Below, in pieces: positions 56,152-64,000 of a stretch of DNA of 64,000 nt. How positions within the stretch are numbered: the first letter of the stretch is position 1; every line of letters starts with the position of its first letter. The stretch lies in NCBI RefSeq assembly GCF_016918565.1, contig NZ_JAFFQD010000025.1:1-64000 (forward strand), written 5' to 3'. The notes below the pieces were generated by a model. It was given only the letters and a program-made list of their open reading frames with translations. It did no database searches and was not told the origin of the DNA. The DNA is from Desulfogranum marinum (GTDB taxonomy: Bacteria > Desulfobacterota > Desulfobulbia > Desulfobulbales > Desulfobulbaceae). A program made the position numbers and the translations under genes.

Positions 56152-57375
56152 TCAAACAGATGCGGTATGGTAGGGTATGAGCTCAAAAATCCGCTTATGC
56201 GGGTTGATCTGAATGTGATAATAACGGTTTTGCGGCATATAAATGTAGGGTATTTCTTTTTCCTGGCGAGAAAGAAATTTGGACAGAATCATCCTGTTCA
56301 CGGCCTTATGGCCGACAATCATAATATTTTCATCGTAATTGTTGAGATAAAATACTTTTTTCAGACCACGATGCACCCGCTCTTCCATGGTCTTATACCC
56401 CTCGCCTTCAGGATAAATGTAATTATATTTATTTAATCTTCTTGCCCTGGCGACATGCGGCATTTGCTCGCTGATCTGCTTATAGGTCATCCCTTCGCAA
56501 ACACCGCCATGAATTTCATTAAATTCAGGTAAAGCAATAATTGAGCAAAAATCCTGACGTTCCCTTATAGTTTCTGCTGTTTGCAGGGTTCGCTTATAAT
56601 TGGAAGTAAATATGATAGGAATGCGCTGGGTGGCAAAATGCTCGGCCAAAGATTTGGCCTGCTCAAACCCTTTGTCAGTGAGCTCACTGTTGCCGCCGAT
56701 GCGGTCTTCCACATTAAAAAAAGTCTCTCCATGACGAACCAGGAAAAGATTCCGCACCACCCTGGTGGTTAAAATATCACGAATACGGTCATAATAAGGC
56801 ACCTCATAGCTGGCTTGTTCCTGCAAAATACAACTTTCAAACGAATCCACCAGAATGCGGTTGGGTTCCACATCCAAAGGCTCATAGATGGATTCGTAGT
56901 ATTTGATCCTTTTTAAAAAACTTGCTATCGCCTCTTCTTTGGTGCGATCGCTGAATTCACTGAGACCTGCCTTACGTTCAAGATTGGCTTCCAAAGCTTC
57001 ATCATCCGCATTCATACATTCAATGAACAGTAAAGGTGTTTCAGAAAACGTATCTTGAATTTTCCGGCGCCGTTTACGAGTCACGTTACTGGCATCTAAA
57101 ATGGCAACACAGCCCCCTCCGCGAAGAAATTTATGGGCATTCTCAATATTTACCGAAGATATTTTCTCTCGAAAAGCAACACCTTCAGGATTCCCCGGCG
57201 AAAAAAATATTGATGAAGAAGTATTCTCTTCACTCATCCGCCGGCGAAGGTCACCATTATTAAAAATCGCGCTTTTTACTCCATCAAGTTCCAACGTACG
57301 GCTTAACTTTCGCGCCATGGTCGATTTACCGCGGGCGGGCAGCCCCATCATCACTATTACGAGCTTTCTATTCAT
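56152..57375 (-). CDS. 6-phosphofructo-2-kinase/fructose-2,6-bisphosphatase-like protein
   Basis: The 407-residue bifunctional-type protein has the domain order of eukaryotic PFKFB. The N-terminal kinase has Walker A GLPARGKST (11-19), NNGDLRR and VAILDASNVTRKRR (90-103). The C-terminal histidine phosphatase has catalytic FLVRHGET (211-218), RIGGNSELTDKG, EIHGGVCEGMTYKQI with the acid Glu, and VGHKAVNR with the second His (356). Eukaryotic enzymes make and remove fructose-2,6-bisphosphate to tune glycolysis. Bacterial relatives are known but less common and their regulator is not well defined. Single gene. Confidence 0.9.
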   Translation of the reverse strand: MNRKLVIVMMGLPARGKSTMARKLSRTLELDGVKSAIFNNGDLRRRMSEENTSSSIFFSPGNPEGVAFREKISSVNIENAHKFLRGGGCVAILDASNVTRKRRRKIQDTFSETPLLFIECMNADDEALEANLERKAGLSEFSDRTKEEAIASFLKRIKYYESIYEPLDVEPNRILVDSFESCILQEQASYEVPYYDRIRDILTTRVVRNLFLVRHGETFFNVEDRIGGNSELTDKGFEQAKSLAEHFATQRIPIIFTSNYKRTLQTAETIRERQDFCSIIALPEFNEIHGGVCEGMTYKQISEQMPHVARARRLNKYNYIYPEGEGYKTMEERVHRGLKKVFYLNNYDENIMIVGHKAVNRMILSKFLSRQEKEIPYIYMPQNRYYHIQINPHKRIFELIPYHTASV

Positions 57376-57719
57376 TGTTTCCTGCCTCTCTCCGTAAGCG
57401 CCTTTATCCCGGGTTGCTCATGCCTGCAGTATCAATTTGTTCAATTACATACATGTGCTTTACGCTGGGTAAATTCCTTTGCAATTCCCACTTTCAACAG
57501 TGGTAATGAAAAATCCAAGCTGTTGATTCAATAGATATATTGTACGCACAACCAGCAAACAAGCAAACAATAAAGTAGAACTGGCTGTTCTAAGCAGTTG
57601 TTTACGAGAGAACTAATCCTTGGAGATGCAACGCAAAAGATGACGATCACTGGGGATGTACCGGGAAGAAGAATGCCGATGGCAGGAACACTGGTAGTGA
57701 AATAACATATTACCTAAAT
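57376..57719. other. Intergenic region upstream of the PFK-2-like gene
   Basis: No gene is convincing. It contains the second copy of TAGAACTGGCTGTTCT (57576-57591). The minus-strand frame at 57613-57822 runs into the structured element below and is probably not coding. Confidence 0.4.
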
Positions 57720-57723
57720 ACTG

Positions 57724-57824
57724 CAATTGCCAAGTTTGCCGAAAGTGCGAGGCTGCGTACACGCAGACGTACTGTAGTACTTCAAGTGTGCGCAAACAAT
57801 GCAGATTCGGTAAAATCGGCAATC
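57724..57824. repeat. Structured inverted-repeat region, part 1
   Basis: An outer stem pairs ATTGCCAAGTTTGCCGAA (about 57725-57742) with TTCGGTAAAATCGGCAAT (about 57806-57823), with 14 of 18 positions matching. Inside are the hairpins CTGCGTACACGCAG (57753-57766) and GTACTGTAGTAC (57769-57780), and GCGTACAC can also pair with GTGTGCGC. This could be a structured RNA or an extragenic repeat. Confidence 0.5.
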
Positions 57825-57833
57825 CCGAAGGGT

Positions 57834-57952
57834 GGCAAGCATGAGAAAAATGCTCTTAAATGTAACTCACATAAAAGGGAACTGATTTCTTGTTGATAAA
57901 ACCGATAACAGTCTGGAAAAACGTAACTAAAAGCATTTTTGTCATGTTTGCC
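57834..57952. repeat. MITE-like inverted-repeat element (119 bp), part 2
   Basis: The arms at 57834-57858 (GGCAAGCATGAGAAAAATGC onward) and 57928-57952 match as inverted repeats at 22 of 25 positions. It has no reading frame of note. It directly follows the structured region at 57724-57824, with only 9 bp between, so the two may be one composite element. Confidence 0.6.
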
Positions 57953-58041
57953 ATGCAAGATTTAGGTATTACAGTTCCATGAGCGTAACGGAGGGATAAA
58001 TCAAAGAATTCTCAGCCCGGTGAGTTACCTTTAGATAATCC
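57953..58041. other. Intergenic remainder
   Basis: Nothing was identified after the inverted-repeat element up to the zinc-ribbon gene. Confidence 0.3.
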
Positions 58042-58536
58042 TTAGAGTTCATACAATTTATCGTCATACACTGGTGGTTTAGGTCCTTTCTTCACTTTCT
58101 TTTTCATTGCTTCAAGGCTGAATGCATCATCCGAATCCATTAAGTCCCCTATTTCCTGCTCTATTTGTTCAGGGTCCTCGCCTGCTTCCATACGAGCGAT
58201 GGCTTCCTCCATCTGCTCGCCAAGAGAAAGCCCGGTTTTCTCTGAAAAACGGCGCATTAAATTTGCCATCTGCCGCGGATCGTCTTCGTTCATTCCCTCG
58301 GCATCACGCATAAGTCCTTCAAAGGCCTGTTCCATTTTTGACTCATCCATGCCGGCCAAAGGATCGCTCCCGTCATCCTCTTTTGCTTTGCCGATAGTGG
58401 CAAAGGTCGACATCATTTTCTCTAGCTCTACTTTACCGCATTTGGGACAATCTGGGCGTTTTTCGGTGTTGACCCTTTGTGAAAAAAAATTAAAGACTGT
58501 GTTGCACTGGTCGCAGTAAAATTCGTAAATGGGCAT
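58042..58536 (-). CDS. FmdB-type zinc-ribbon protein
   Basis: The 164-residue protein has an N-terminal FmdB/CxxC zinc ribbon: MPIYEFYCDQCN, then CPKCG about 25 residues later, as in the FmdB regulatory-protein family. The rest is acidic and helical with no known motif. The family was named from formamidase regulation, but its real role is unclear. It lies 57 bp after aroB on the same strand, and may be co-transcribed with it. Confidence 0.85.
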   Translation of the reverse strand: MPIYEFYCDQCNTVFNFFSQRVNTEKRPDCPKCGKVELEKMMSTFATIGKAKEDDGSDPLAGMDESKMEQAFEGLMRDAEGMNEDDPRQMANLMRRFSEKTGLSLGEQMEEAIARMEAGEDPEQIEQEIGDLMDSDDAFSLEAMKKKVKKGPKPPVYDDKLYEL

Positions 58537-58593
58537 AATGATTTTAGTGTAATTATGAGATTGAAAGAGGAGTTAGCCTATAAAAAGTGAATT

Positions 58594-59679
58594 TTAACTA
58601 TTACCAAGCACAAGGTCAATATCCTCGGGTCTCACCTGATCAGTAATAATGACCTTGCCTATCTCTTCCGGTAGGACGAAAAAAATCTGGCCACCAACAG
58701 TTTTTTTATCTGTCTGTAAATAGGCTCTTATCTTTTTTCGATCGAGCTCAGCAGGAATTTCCAAAGGTAGGTTGTAGGCACGTAGTAAGTTATCCAGGGT
58801 TTGCAACACCGGATCCGTGGTGTATCCACCCTGGATTGCCAGTTGCGTTACCGCATGCATACCGATGGACACTGCCAGGCCATGGATAATTTTAAATCCG
58901 GAAGCGGCTTCAACCGCGTGCCCGATGGTATGCCCGAAATTTAAAATTCTCCTTAATCCGCCTTCTCGTTCATCCTGCTCAACAACGTTGGCCTTGATTT
59001 GGCAGCAAGTATAAATCATGGAAACAAGTGTTTCAGGTTCCATGTCCCTTATTGCCTTTTGGTTTTCTTCTAAAAAGGCAAAGAAATCCTTATCAATAAT
59101 GACACCGTACTTAATCACTTCGGCCAAACCTCCACGAAATTCTTCCGGAGGTAATGTTTTCAATACGTCTATATCAATATACACGGCCCTGGGTTGATAA
59201 AAGGTACCTATCAGATTTTTCCCCTCAGGGATATCAACGCCTGTCTTGCCGCCGACAGAACTATCAACTTGAGCAAGTAAAGAGGTTGGAACTTGCACAA
59301 AAGGAATACCCCGCATGTAGATAGAGGCAAGAAAACCGGTGATATCACCAACAACACCACCACCAAGGGCAACAAGAGCATCACCGCGATCAAATCCTCG
59401 CCCGGCAAGCTCACTGACTAAATCGGTGACTGTCAGTGTGTGTTTTTGTTCTTCACCGGCTGGGAAGACGATCAACTCGCAAGCAAGGCCTGCGTCGGTT
59501 AACGAAGCGATTATTTGCTGACCGTATAGTTCTGCAACGTTATCGTCACTGATGATCCCGTATCGCTTTCCTACCGGATCAGCGGCTAGAGTAGGACCAA
59601 TTTGATTGAGCACGCCACTACCTATGTGAATAGGGTAGCTACGCTCATCCAGACCGACTATGAGAGTTTGTTCCTTCAT
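58594..59679 (-). CDS. aroB: 3-dehydroquinate synthase
   Basis: Second step of the shikimate pathway, converting DAHP to 3-dehydroquinate with NAD and zinc. The 361-residue protein has FPAGEEQKH, LVALGGGVVGDITGFLAS, VPTSLLAQVDSSVGGKTGVD, GGLAEVIKYG and LNFGHTIGHAVE, which includes the zinc-binding histidines. Normal length and clear start. It is not beside either shikimate kinase-like gene. Its start lies 6 bp from a direct repeat of the element at 59686-59884. Confidence 0.97.
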   Translation of the reverse strand: MKEQTLIVGLDERSYPIHIGSGVLNQIGPTLAADPVGKRYGIISDDNVAELYGQQIIASLTDAGLACELIVFPAGEEQKHTLTVTDLVSELAGRGFDRGDALVALGGGVVGDITGFLASIYMRGIPFVQVPTSLLAQVDSSVGGKTGVDIPEGKNLIGTFYQPRAVYIDIDVLKTLPPEEFRGGLAEVIKYGVIIDKDFFAFLEENQKAIRDMEPETLVSMIYTCCQIKANVVEQDEREGGLRRILNFGHTIGHAVEAASGFKIIHGLAVSIGMHAVTQLAIQGGYTTDPVLQTLDNLLRAYNLPLEIPAELDRKKIRAYLQTDKKTVGGQIFFVLPEEIGKVIITDQVRPEDIDLVLGNS

Positions 59680-59685
59680 GACACA

Positions 59686-59884
59686 GTAACCTTTGTAATC
59701 TTTTATGATACGAATCTTCTGGCGGTGCTACTTCTGTGTAGGGTGGATAAGCGCAGCGCATCCACCAATTCCAGGCATCTGATGCCGCGTGGATGCGCTG
59801 CGCTTATCCACCCTGAATGGGATGAACAGCATGAAAAACCGAGGGTCTCGGTAACCTATCACATTTTTTATGATAGGAATCGTT
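59686..59884. repeat. Palindromic element flanked by direct repeats
   Basis: A perfect 26-bp inverted repeat (59740-59765 and 59789-59814) encloses a GGCATC/GATGCC hairpin (59773-59785). On either side lie imperfect direct repeats of about 34 bp, beginning GTAACCT and containing TTTTATGATA, at 59686-59719 and 59851-59884. It lies between the aroB start and the sat terminator. The GC-rich palindrome looks like a dispersed extragenic repeat inserted with duplication of its target. Confidence 0.75.
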
Positions 59885-59904
59885 TACCCGTATATTAAAA
59901 CAAT

Positions 59905-59947
59905 GAAAAGAAAAAAAAGAGGGGATACCGTAACCCGGTACCCCCTC
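59905..59947 (-). terminator. Rho-independent terminator of sat
   Basis: On the minus strand GAGGGGGTACCG (complement of 59936-59947) pairs with CGGTATCCCCTC (complement of 59919-59930) around a 5-base loop, followed by nine Ts. It lies 32 bp after the sat stop. Confidence 0.92.
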
Positions 59948-59978
59948 AAACAACAAACGCTAAAAAAAGAAGCGTTAA

Positions 59979-61256
59979 TTACATGGATTCACCAGAAGCG
60001 GCACCCTGCATCTTAACTTCAACTTTTTCGGTAAGTCCTGCGTAGTAAGCTTTGAGGTGATCAAGAACTTCATCACGACCAAAGTGATCAACGATCTCAG
60101 CACCTTCAGAAAGTGCTTTACGCAGCTTGGTACCGGAAAGGATAACACGGTCATCTTTGGTATGCGGACATGTACGCAGAGAAGCCATACCATCACATTT
60201 GTGACAATAGAATGTCCAGTCAATCTTCATTGGCTTACACTGGAGATCTTTAGCAGCATCACCAGTTTCAGGAATGCGATCAAAGATTTCCTGAGCTTCA
60301 AACAGGCCATAGAAGTCACCAACGCCAGCGTGGTCACGACCGATCAGCATGTTATTTACACCGTAGTTCTGACGGAAGGTAGCATGGAGCAGACCTTCAC
60401 GAGGACCAGCATAGCGCATATCAAGTGGGTAACCGGCATTGATAACGTTCTCTTTAACAAAGTAGTTTTCAATGAGGATTTCAATGGCTTTAACGCGAGT
60501 TTCCGCAGGAATATCGCCAGGCTTAAGGTTACCGATCAGAGAGTGAATCAAAACGCCGTCACATACTTCTACAGCAATCTTGGCAAGGAACTCATGAGAA
60601 CGATGCATTGGGTTACGAAGCTGCAGTGCTGCAACGTTTGCCCATCCACGCTCATCAAACATAGCACGGGTTTCTGCAGGCTTCAGGTATACGCCTGGGT
60701 ATTCTTTTTTGTACTCGCCTTCAGAAAGTACTTTTACAGGTCCGGCAAGGTTGAACTCTTTCTGGTTCATAACCATGATTACGCCAGGATGATCGTCAGG
60801 AGCGATTTCCCAGAATTTGCCGTCTACAGACTCTTCACCTTCGCCCATGAATACTTTTTCGCATTCCCACTTCTTGTCGGCTTCGGTCATTTCGTATTTT
60901 TCGGTAACTTTCATGGTGGCATATACTTCGCCATCATTTACCAGAGCAATTTCGTCACCTTCATTAATTTCACCGGCATCAGCAGCAGATACATCGAGGG
61001 TAATAGGTACAGGCCAGAATGTACCATCTGCCATCTGGAAATTTTCACAAACGCCTTTCCAGTCAGCTTTTGCCATAAATCCTTCAAGAGGGGAAAATCC
61101 ACCGATACCCATCATGATCAAATCGCCTTTAGCGCGATCTGTAACTTCTACCTGCTTGAGACCTTTTGCTTTTGCCAATTCAGCTTCAAGCTCGGCACCT
61201 TCAAGTAAAGCACAAACAAGACCTTTACCGCCGTGAGGCGCAACTAACTTACTCAT
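59979..61256 (-). CDS. sat: Sulfate adenylyltransferase, dissimilatory type
   Basis: ATP sulfurylase activates sulfate to adenosine phosphosulfate, the first step of sulfate respiration; run in reverse it can serve sulfur oxidation or disproportionation. The 425-residue homo-oligomeric type has [11 protein letters not shown] (the QxRNPxHxxH nucleotide motif), the [12 protein letters not shown] block and a CHKC pair plus a CPH close to the C-terminus that may bind zinc. The ATG at 61256 follows GAGAGGA; the frame from 61283 is less likely. No aprAB or pyrophosphatase lies nearby. It has its own promoter and strong terminator. Confidence 0.97.
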   Translation of the reverse strand: MSKLVAPHGGKGLVCALLEGAELEAELAKAKGLKQVEVTDRAKGDLIMMGIGGFSPLEGFMAKADWKGVCENFQMADGTFWPVPITLDVSAADAGEINEGDEIALVNDGEVYATMKVTEKYEMTEADKKWECEKVFMGEGEESVDGKFWEIAPDDHPGVIMVMNQKEFNLAGPVKVLSEGEYKKEYPGVYLKPAETRAMFDERGWANVAALQLRNPMHRSHEFLAKIAVEVCDGVLIHSLIGNLKPGDIPAETRVKAIEILIENYFVKENVINAGYPLDMRYAGPREGLLHATFRQNYGVNNMLIGRDHAGVGDFYGLFEAQEIFDRIPETGDAAKDLQCKPMKIDWTFYCHKCDGMASLRTCPHTKDDRVILSGTKLRKALSEGAEIVDHFGRDEVLDHLKAYYAGLTEKVEVKMQGAASGESM

Positions 61257-61353
61257 AATGTTTCCTCTCTGTTTAGTTATCAATAGGGATTAAAGCCTAT
61301 AATAAATATCCGTTCTGACATCATCAAATGTGAATGTAGCAGCAGAACGATAA

Positions 61354-61371
61354 ACTGAACCGCTATTCAGT
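61354..61371 (-). promoter_or_regulatory. Inverted repeat near the sat transcription start
   Basis: ACTGAA-N6-TTCAGT lies just downstream of the predicted start site. It could be an operator or leader hairpin. Weak evidence. Confidence 0.35.
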
Positions 61372-61380
61372 AAATGATAC

Positions 61381-61409
61381 TATTTAAATGGGAGTGGAGG
61401 AGAAGTCAA
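61381..61409 (-). promoter_or_regulatory. Possible sigma70-type promoter of sat
   Basis: On the minus strand TTGACT (61404-61409) is followed by a 17-bp spacer and TAAATA (61381-61386). This gives a leader of about 120 nt. It lies directly after the terminator of the pilY1-like gene. Confidence 0.5.
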
Positions 61410-61410
61410 G

Positions 61411-61453
61411 AGAAAAAATTATGGGTTTAATCAAAATATTTGATTAAACCCAT
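61411..61453 (-). terminator. Terminator of the PilY1-like gene
   Basis: ATGGGTTTAATCAAA (61421-61435) and TTTGATTAAACCCAT (61439-61453) form a perfect 15-bp stem with a 3-base loop. On the minus strand it is followed by AATTTTTT. Confidence 0.85.
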
Positions 61454-61563
61454 AAAAGTGACAGAGGAAGAATCTTCACGATTTCGCAGATGTCAACTCA
61501 GCTCAAAAGAAATCGCTAAACCACAATATATGGATGTAGATATAGCTACCCAGAAGAATAAAA

Positions 61564-64000
61564 TTATTGCCGCCTATCACTCCAGGCAGAGCGCCCGCTT
61601 CTGGTATTACTAATGGGTAAATTTTCCTGTTCAACTTCAATAATTTCACCGGTACTCGTCTGAATAAATGCCTTGGAGTCATTTTCTCCTGTCCCGGCAT
61701 GCATACTTGGGGTGGTGGCCACGCCCCGTCCAAGACCAAGCCGATCCATCACAAAACTTTCACCACTATCATTAGAAAATGTTCCAAAAACATTTTCCTT
61801 CCAGGCTGTCCCTGTCTGATAATGTATCCCATACAGAAAACTCTCCCCTTCCGGCTCACATATATCATCATCCGGCCGATAACCGGTATAAACGAGGAGG
61901 CCACCAAGAAGAGATGCCTGACCAATATTTCTTTCCCGCTCATCATGAAATTCACGATACCAACCATCAATGCCGGTAGACGTGTCTTCACCAATACACC
62001 CTGTACCTGCGATATAATTCTGCAGGTTGTCAAAGGTAGCCATTTCGTCGTTATCAGCAGGATTAGCGGGATCGAGATAAATGACAGTCCGTGCCATATC
62101 ATCTGGCCAATACACTTGCTTATAATCACTTACTCCAGCTAAACTTGCTATCTCACTCGTATTGTATTCACAATAATCGGCGGTAGAGGAATCCTCATCA
62201 TCATCATAGCAGTAACCAAACCTGAGATAAGAGACAGGTGTTGACAGGAGACCGCTAAAAATTGACGATTGGTCTTCTTCAGCAACAAGAAAAGCATCAG
62301 TGCGCATCAACCCTCTACTGCCAGGTATACTGTTTCTTACCAATGTTTGATTATTATCTGTATTATCATTGTCTACATCCCATTCAATCTCATTCCAGGT
62401 AAAAATACCATCTGCACAGGCAAATCCACCTACTGACGGGGTGGACACTGGTTCACGTATGCCAAAAAACCGTTGCGATTTCCTATCGGTTTTATCATCC
62501 TTATCAAAAAATCGACCGGTTCCACCATACACCCAGAAATTGTACCCATCATAACCAACAGAAGGAGCAGCAGTGATAGGCGCCTTTGCATCTATTAATA
62601 ATCTGATGGGATCATTATCATCGGAACTCCACTGATCAGGCCATTCTGAAGGAGTCGAAAACTGTTCCACACCATCTCCATCTATTTTTTTGGTTACTAA
62701 CCGAAACAGCCGACCTCCTCCGTTCCAGTATTTCGTATCATCGTTATCATATGTGCTAAACGTTACACCATCAGTTGTCCCGAAATACACAGCATCTGAT
62801 TTATATAACGCGCCGGTGTCAATACTTCCAGTAAGGTTTTCCACATCAAAATCAACGGTAATCAAATCAGAAATAAAACTTGCATTTTCACTCGGCAATG
62901 GAACTAAAAACCTTCCCCCCTCACTTGCTGCATCTGGCCTTCGATTTGGAATTCGAAATGCAGTTCTCGCACTCAGCGAGTTATCTATCATGGCAGGTAT
63001 CCCACTCGTCCAGCTTGTTATATCTCCTACCAGCCATTTTAATGGAATAACAGCAATTCGTCCCTGCTCGCCAGCTTCATTGGAACCATCGATATCAGTG
63101 GGGCCGTTACCTAAAACCAAATACCAGTCAGATGTTACCTCGCCATCATCATCTTTCATCACCACCATGGTCGGCGTAGAGGTAGTATAGTTAAGGTCAA
63201 CGTACTTGTCTTCTCCATCTTCCTGTTCAGAAGTCATGGTCATTTCACCAAGTAACCGCGGAGAATCAGGATCGGTAATATCCAGAACAAAATATGCAGA
63301 GGTAAAGATTCGATTATCAGTAGCTAAACCGTGCTGATCTTGTGCAGTTACCGGGGCGCCGCCAAAACGCATAGCCCCGACCAATATGGTCCCCCACCCG
63401 CCAGGGTGGACGCAATCATCACCAATGAGGTCAGTCGAGCAAGTTCCTTCTTCTTCAAAAATCTGAACATCGAAAATGCGTGGTTTTTGATCGACATAAT
63501 ATTTGTGGGTATAGTTCGGATTCGCCAAGCAGCTTAAATGGGGTGCCAAATTATAGGGGATATAGGCCCATAATTCCTCACCCAAGTCAGGACCATTTGC
63601 GCAAACCCCATTTACCGGTTGGTCATTAGTCTCACACTCTCCGTCCTCATTAACCGGGTTACAGCAAAAACCTAGCAGATGCTCATAATAGTAGCCACCA
63701 TTGATGGCATGGAGCATACCGTCATTGGCTCCCAAATAAACAGTCTGTCGTCTTTCATTCCAGGCTGCAGCATAGAGCGCGTATGTGGGATCTCGATAGA
63801 CATATTGGTATGCTTCAGCCGGTCTGCCCACAACCACAGGAGTGGAATGAATGATATCCCCCAGGCGCCACTCCTCGGTAACCCCGTCAAAGTTAAACTG
63901 TCTGCTCCGTAACGCCTTATCCAGACGTCCGTTCACATTGAGGTCATCGTTATCTTCAGAGAGAAGCATATCCTCGCCTCGTATCCAACTCACCAGGGCA
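61564..64000 (-). CDS. PilY1/PilC-like protein, C-terminal part (5' end beyond window)
   Basis: The open frame continues through the window edge; about 811 residues are present. Markers of the PilY1 beta-propeller domain are WRLGDIIHSTPVVV, TVYLGANDGMLHAINGG, ELWAYIPYNLAPHL and GAMRFGG...YFVLDITDP. Asp-rich stretches such as DDDEDSSTADYCE and DNDNTDNNQ may bind calcium. PilY1 is a cell-surface type IV pilus tip protein for adhesion and surface sensing. The GTG at 63993 is in frame but internal, since homology and the open frame run on upstream. It has a strong terminator 110 bp downstream. Confidence 0.85.
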   Translation of the reverse strand, partial: ALVSWIRGEDMLLSEDNDDLNVNGRLDKALRSRQFNFDGVTEEWRLGDIIHSTPVVVGRPAEAYQYVYRDPTYALYAAAWNERRQTVYLGANDGMLHAINGGYYYEHLLGFCCNPVNEDGECETNDQPVNGVCANGPDLGEELWAYIPYNLAPHLSCLANPNYTHKYYVDQKPRIFDVQIFEEEGTCSTDLIGDDCVHPGGWGTILVGAMRFGGAPVTAQDQHGLATDNRIFTSAYFVLDITDPDSPRLLGEMTMTSEQEDGEDKYVDLNYTTSTPTMVVMKDDDGEVTSDWYLVLGNGPTDIDGSNEAGEQGRIAVIPLKWLVGDITSWTSGIPAMIDNSLSARTAFRIPNRRPDAASEGGRFLVPLPSENASFISDLITVDFDVENLTGSIDTGALYKSDAVYFGTTDGVTFSTYDNDDTKYWNGGGRLFRLVTKKIDGDGVEQFSTPSEWPDQWSSDDNDPIRLLIDAKAPITAAPSVGYDGYNFWVYGGTGRFFDKDDKTDRKSQRFFGIREPVSTPSVGGFACADGIFTWNEIEWDVDNDNTDNNQTLVRNSIPGSRGLMRTDAFLVAEEDQSSIFSGLLSTPVSYLRFGYCYDDDEDSSTADYCEYNTSEIASLAGVSDYKQVYWPDDMARTVIYLDPANPADNDEMATFDNLQNYIAGTGCIGEDTSTGIDGWYREFHDERERNIGQASLLGGLLVYTGYRPDDDICEPEGESFLYGIHYQTGTAWKENVFGTFSNDSGESFVMDRLGLGRGVATTPSMHAGTGENDSKAFIQTSTGEIIEVEQENLPISNTRSGRSAWSDRRQ

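Noticed and set aside
57613-57822. 69-codon minus-strand frame in the 57.4-58.0 kb gap
   Set aside because: It overlaps the strong stems of the structured element, which explain its conservation-like look better than protein coding. No start signal was seen.
60057-61208. 383-codon open frame on the plus strand opposite sat
   Set aside because: It mirrors sat on the other strand. The protein is Phe/Thr-rich with no domain, has no ribosome binding site, and is what codon bias in sat would leave on the opposite strand.

Overview
The window reads as a chromosomal stretch from a sulfate-reducing or sulfur-metabolising member of the Desulfobacterota, most likely of the Desulfobulbales type. The evidence is a dissimilatory-type sulfate adenylyltransferase (sat), a tetrahaem cytochrome c3-like protein beside a ResB/CcsA cytochrome c maturation system, a class I hydroxylamine reductase (hcp) with its usual ferredoxin and small sulfite-reductase-like partners, a GlcD/GlcF-type lactate or glycolate dehydrogenase, and a cobalamin gene. 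The taxonomic label is inference. I see no rRNA, tRNA, CRISPR array, transposase or phage gene.

Layout. 1-6000: a gene end, xseA, a small secreted protein, and a minus-strand operon of shikimate kinase-like protein, divergent DUF89-like protein and cobT. 6500-12650: a plus-strand aerobic respiration operon (DUF2231 membrane protein, DOMON protein, Sco, A2-type haem-copper oxidase subunits I-III-IV-II, haem O synthase). 12700-18550: a queuosine-mannosyltransferase-like protein, a SprA-like protein, M18 aminopeptidase, lytic transglycosylase and a BaiN-like flavoprotein. 18885-26000: hybrid histidine kinase, rhodanese/persulfide-dioxygenase-like fusion, YafK-like L,D-transpeptidase, PilZ protein and diguanylate cyclase. 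26045-30000: Crp/Fnr regulator divergent from hcp, siroheme protein and ferredoxin. 30300-37000: second shikimate kinase-like protein, glcD/glcF, resB/ccsA, cytochrome c3. 37048-45549 is all minus strand: glyS, a FolE2-like pseudoenzyme, response regulator, galT, dksA-like, moaC, dnaJ, rpoZ, purA. 45905-50021 is plus strand: ygbA-like, tatB-like, tatC, chemoreceptor. 50181-61256 is mostly minus strand: TPR-methyltransferase, radical SAM, deaminase, zinc-ribbon and SPFH proteins, PFK-2/FBPase-2-like enzyme, FmdB-like protein, aroB, sat. The window ends inside a PilY1-like gene.

How parts work together. Hcp, the siroheme protein, the ferredoxin and the YgbA-like protein form a nitrosative-stress module. 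The hcp and ygbA-like promoters carry FNR-type palindromes at the same distance (centre near -41.5) from a good -10 box, so the Crp/Fnr protein beside hcp probably controls both. The oxidase operon, the rhodanese/persulfide-dioxygenase-like fusion and cytochrome c maturation suggest an anaerobe that meets oxygen and sulfide.

The least expected signals are non-coding: a three-copy, about 118-bp interspersed element with inverted ends and a compensatory base change; a 166-bp inverted-repeat element sitting in the loop of what looks like one intact transcription terminator; a structured 240-bp region near 57.8 kb; and a 26-bp perfect palindrome flanked by imperfect direct repeats between aroB and sat. 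Two apparent pseudoenzymes, FolE2-like and DUF89-like, also stand out.
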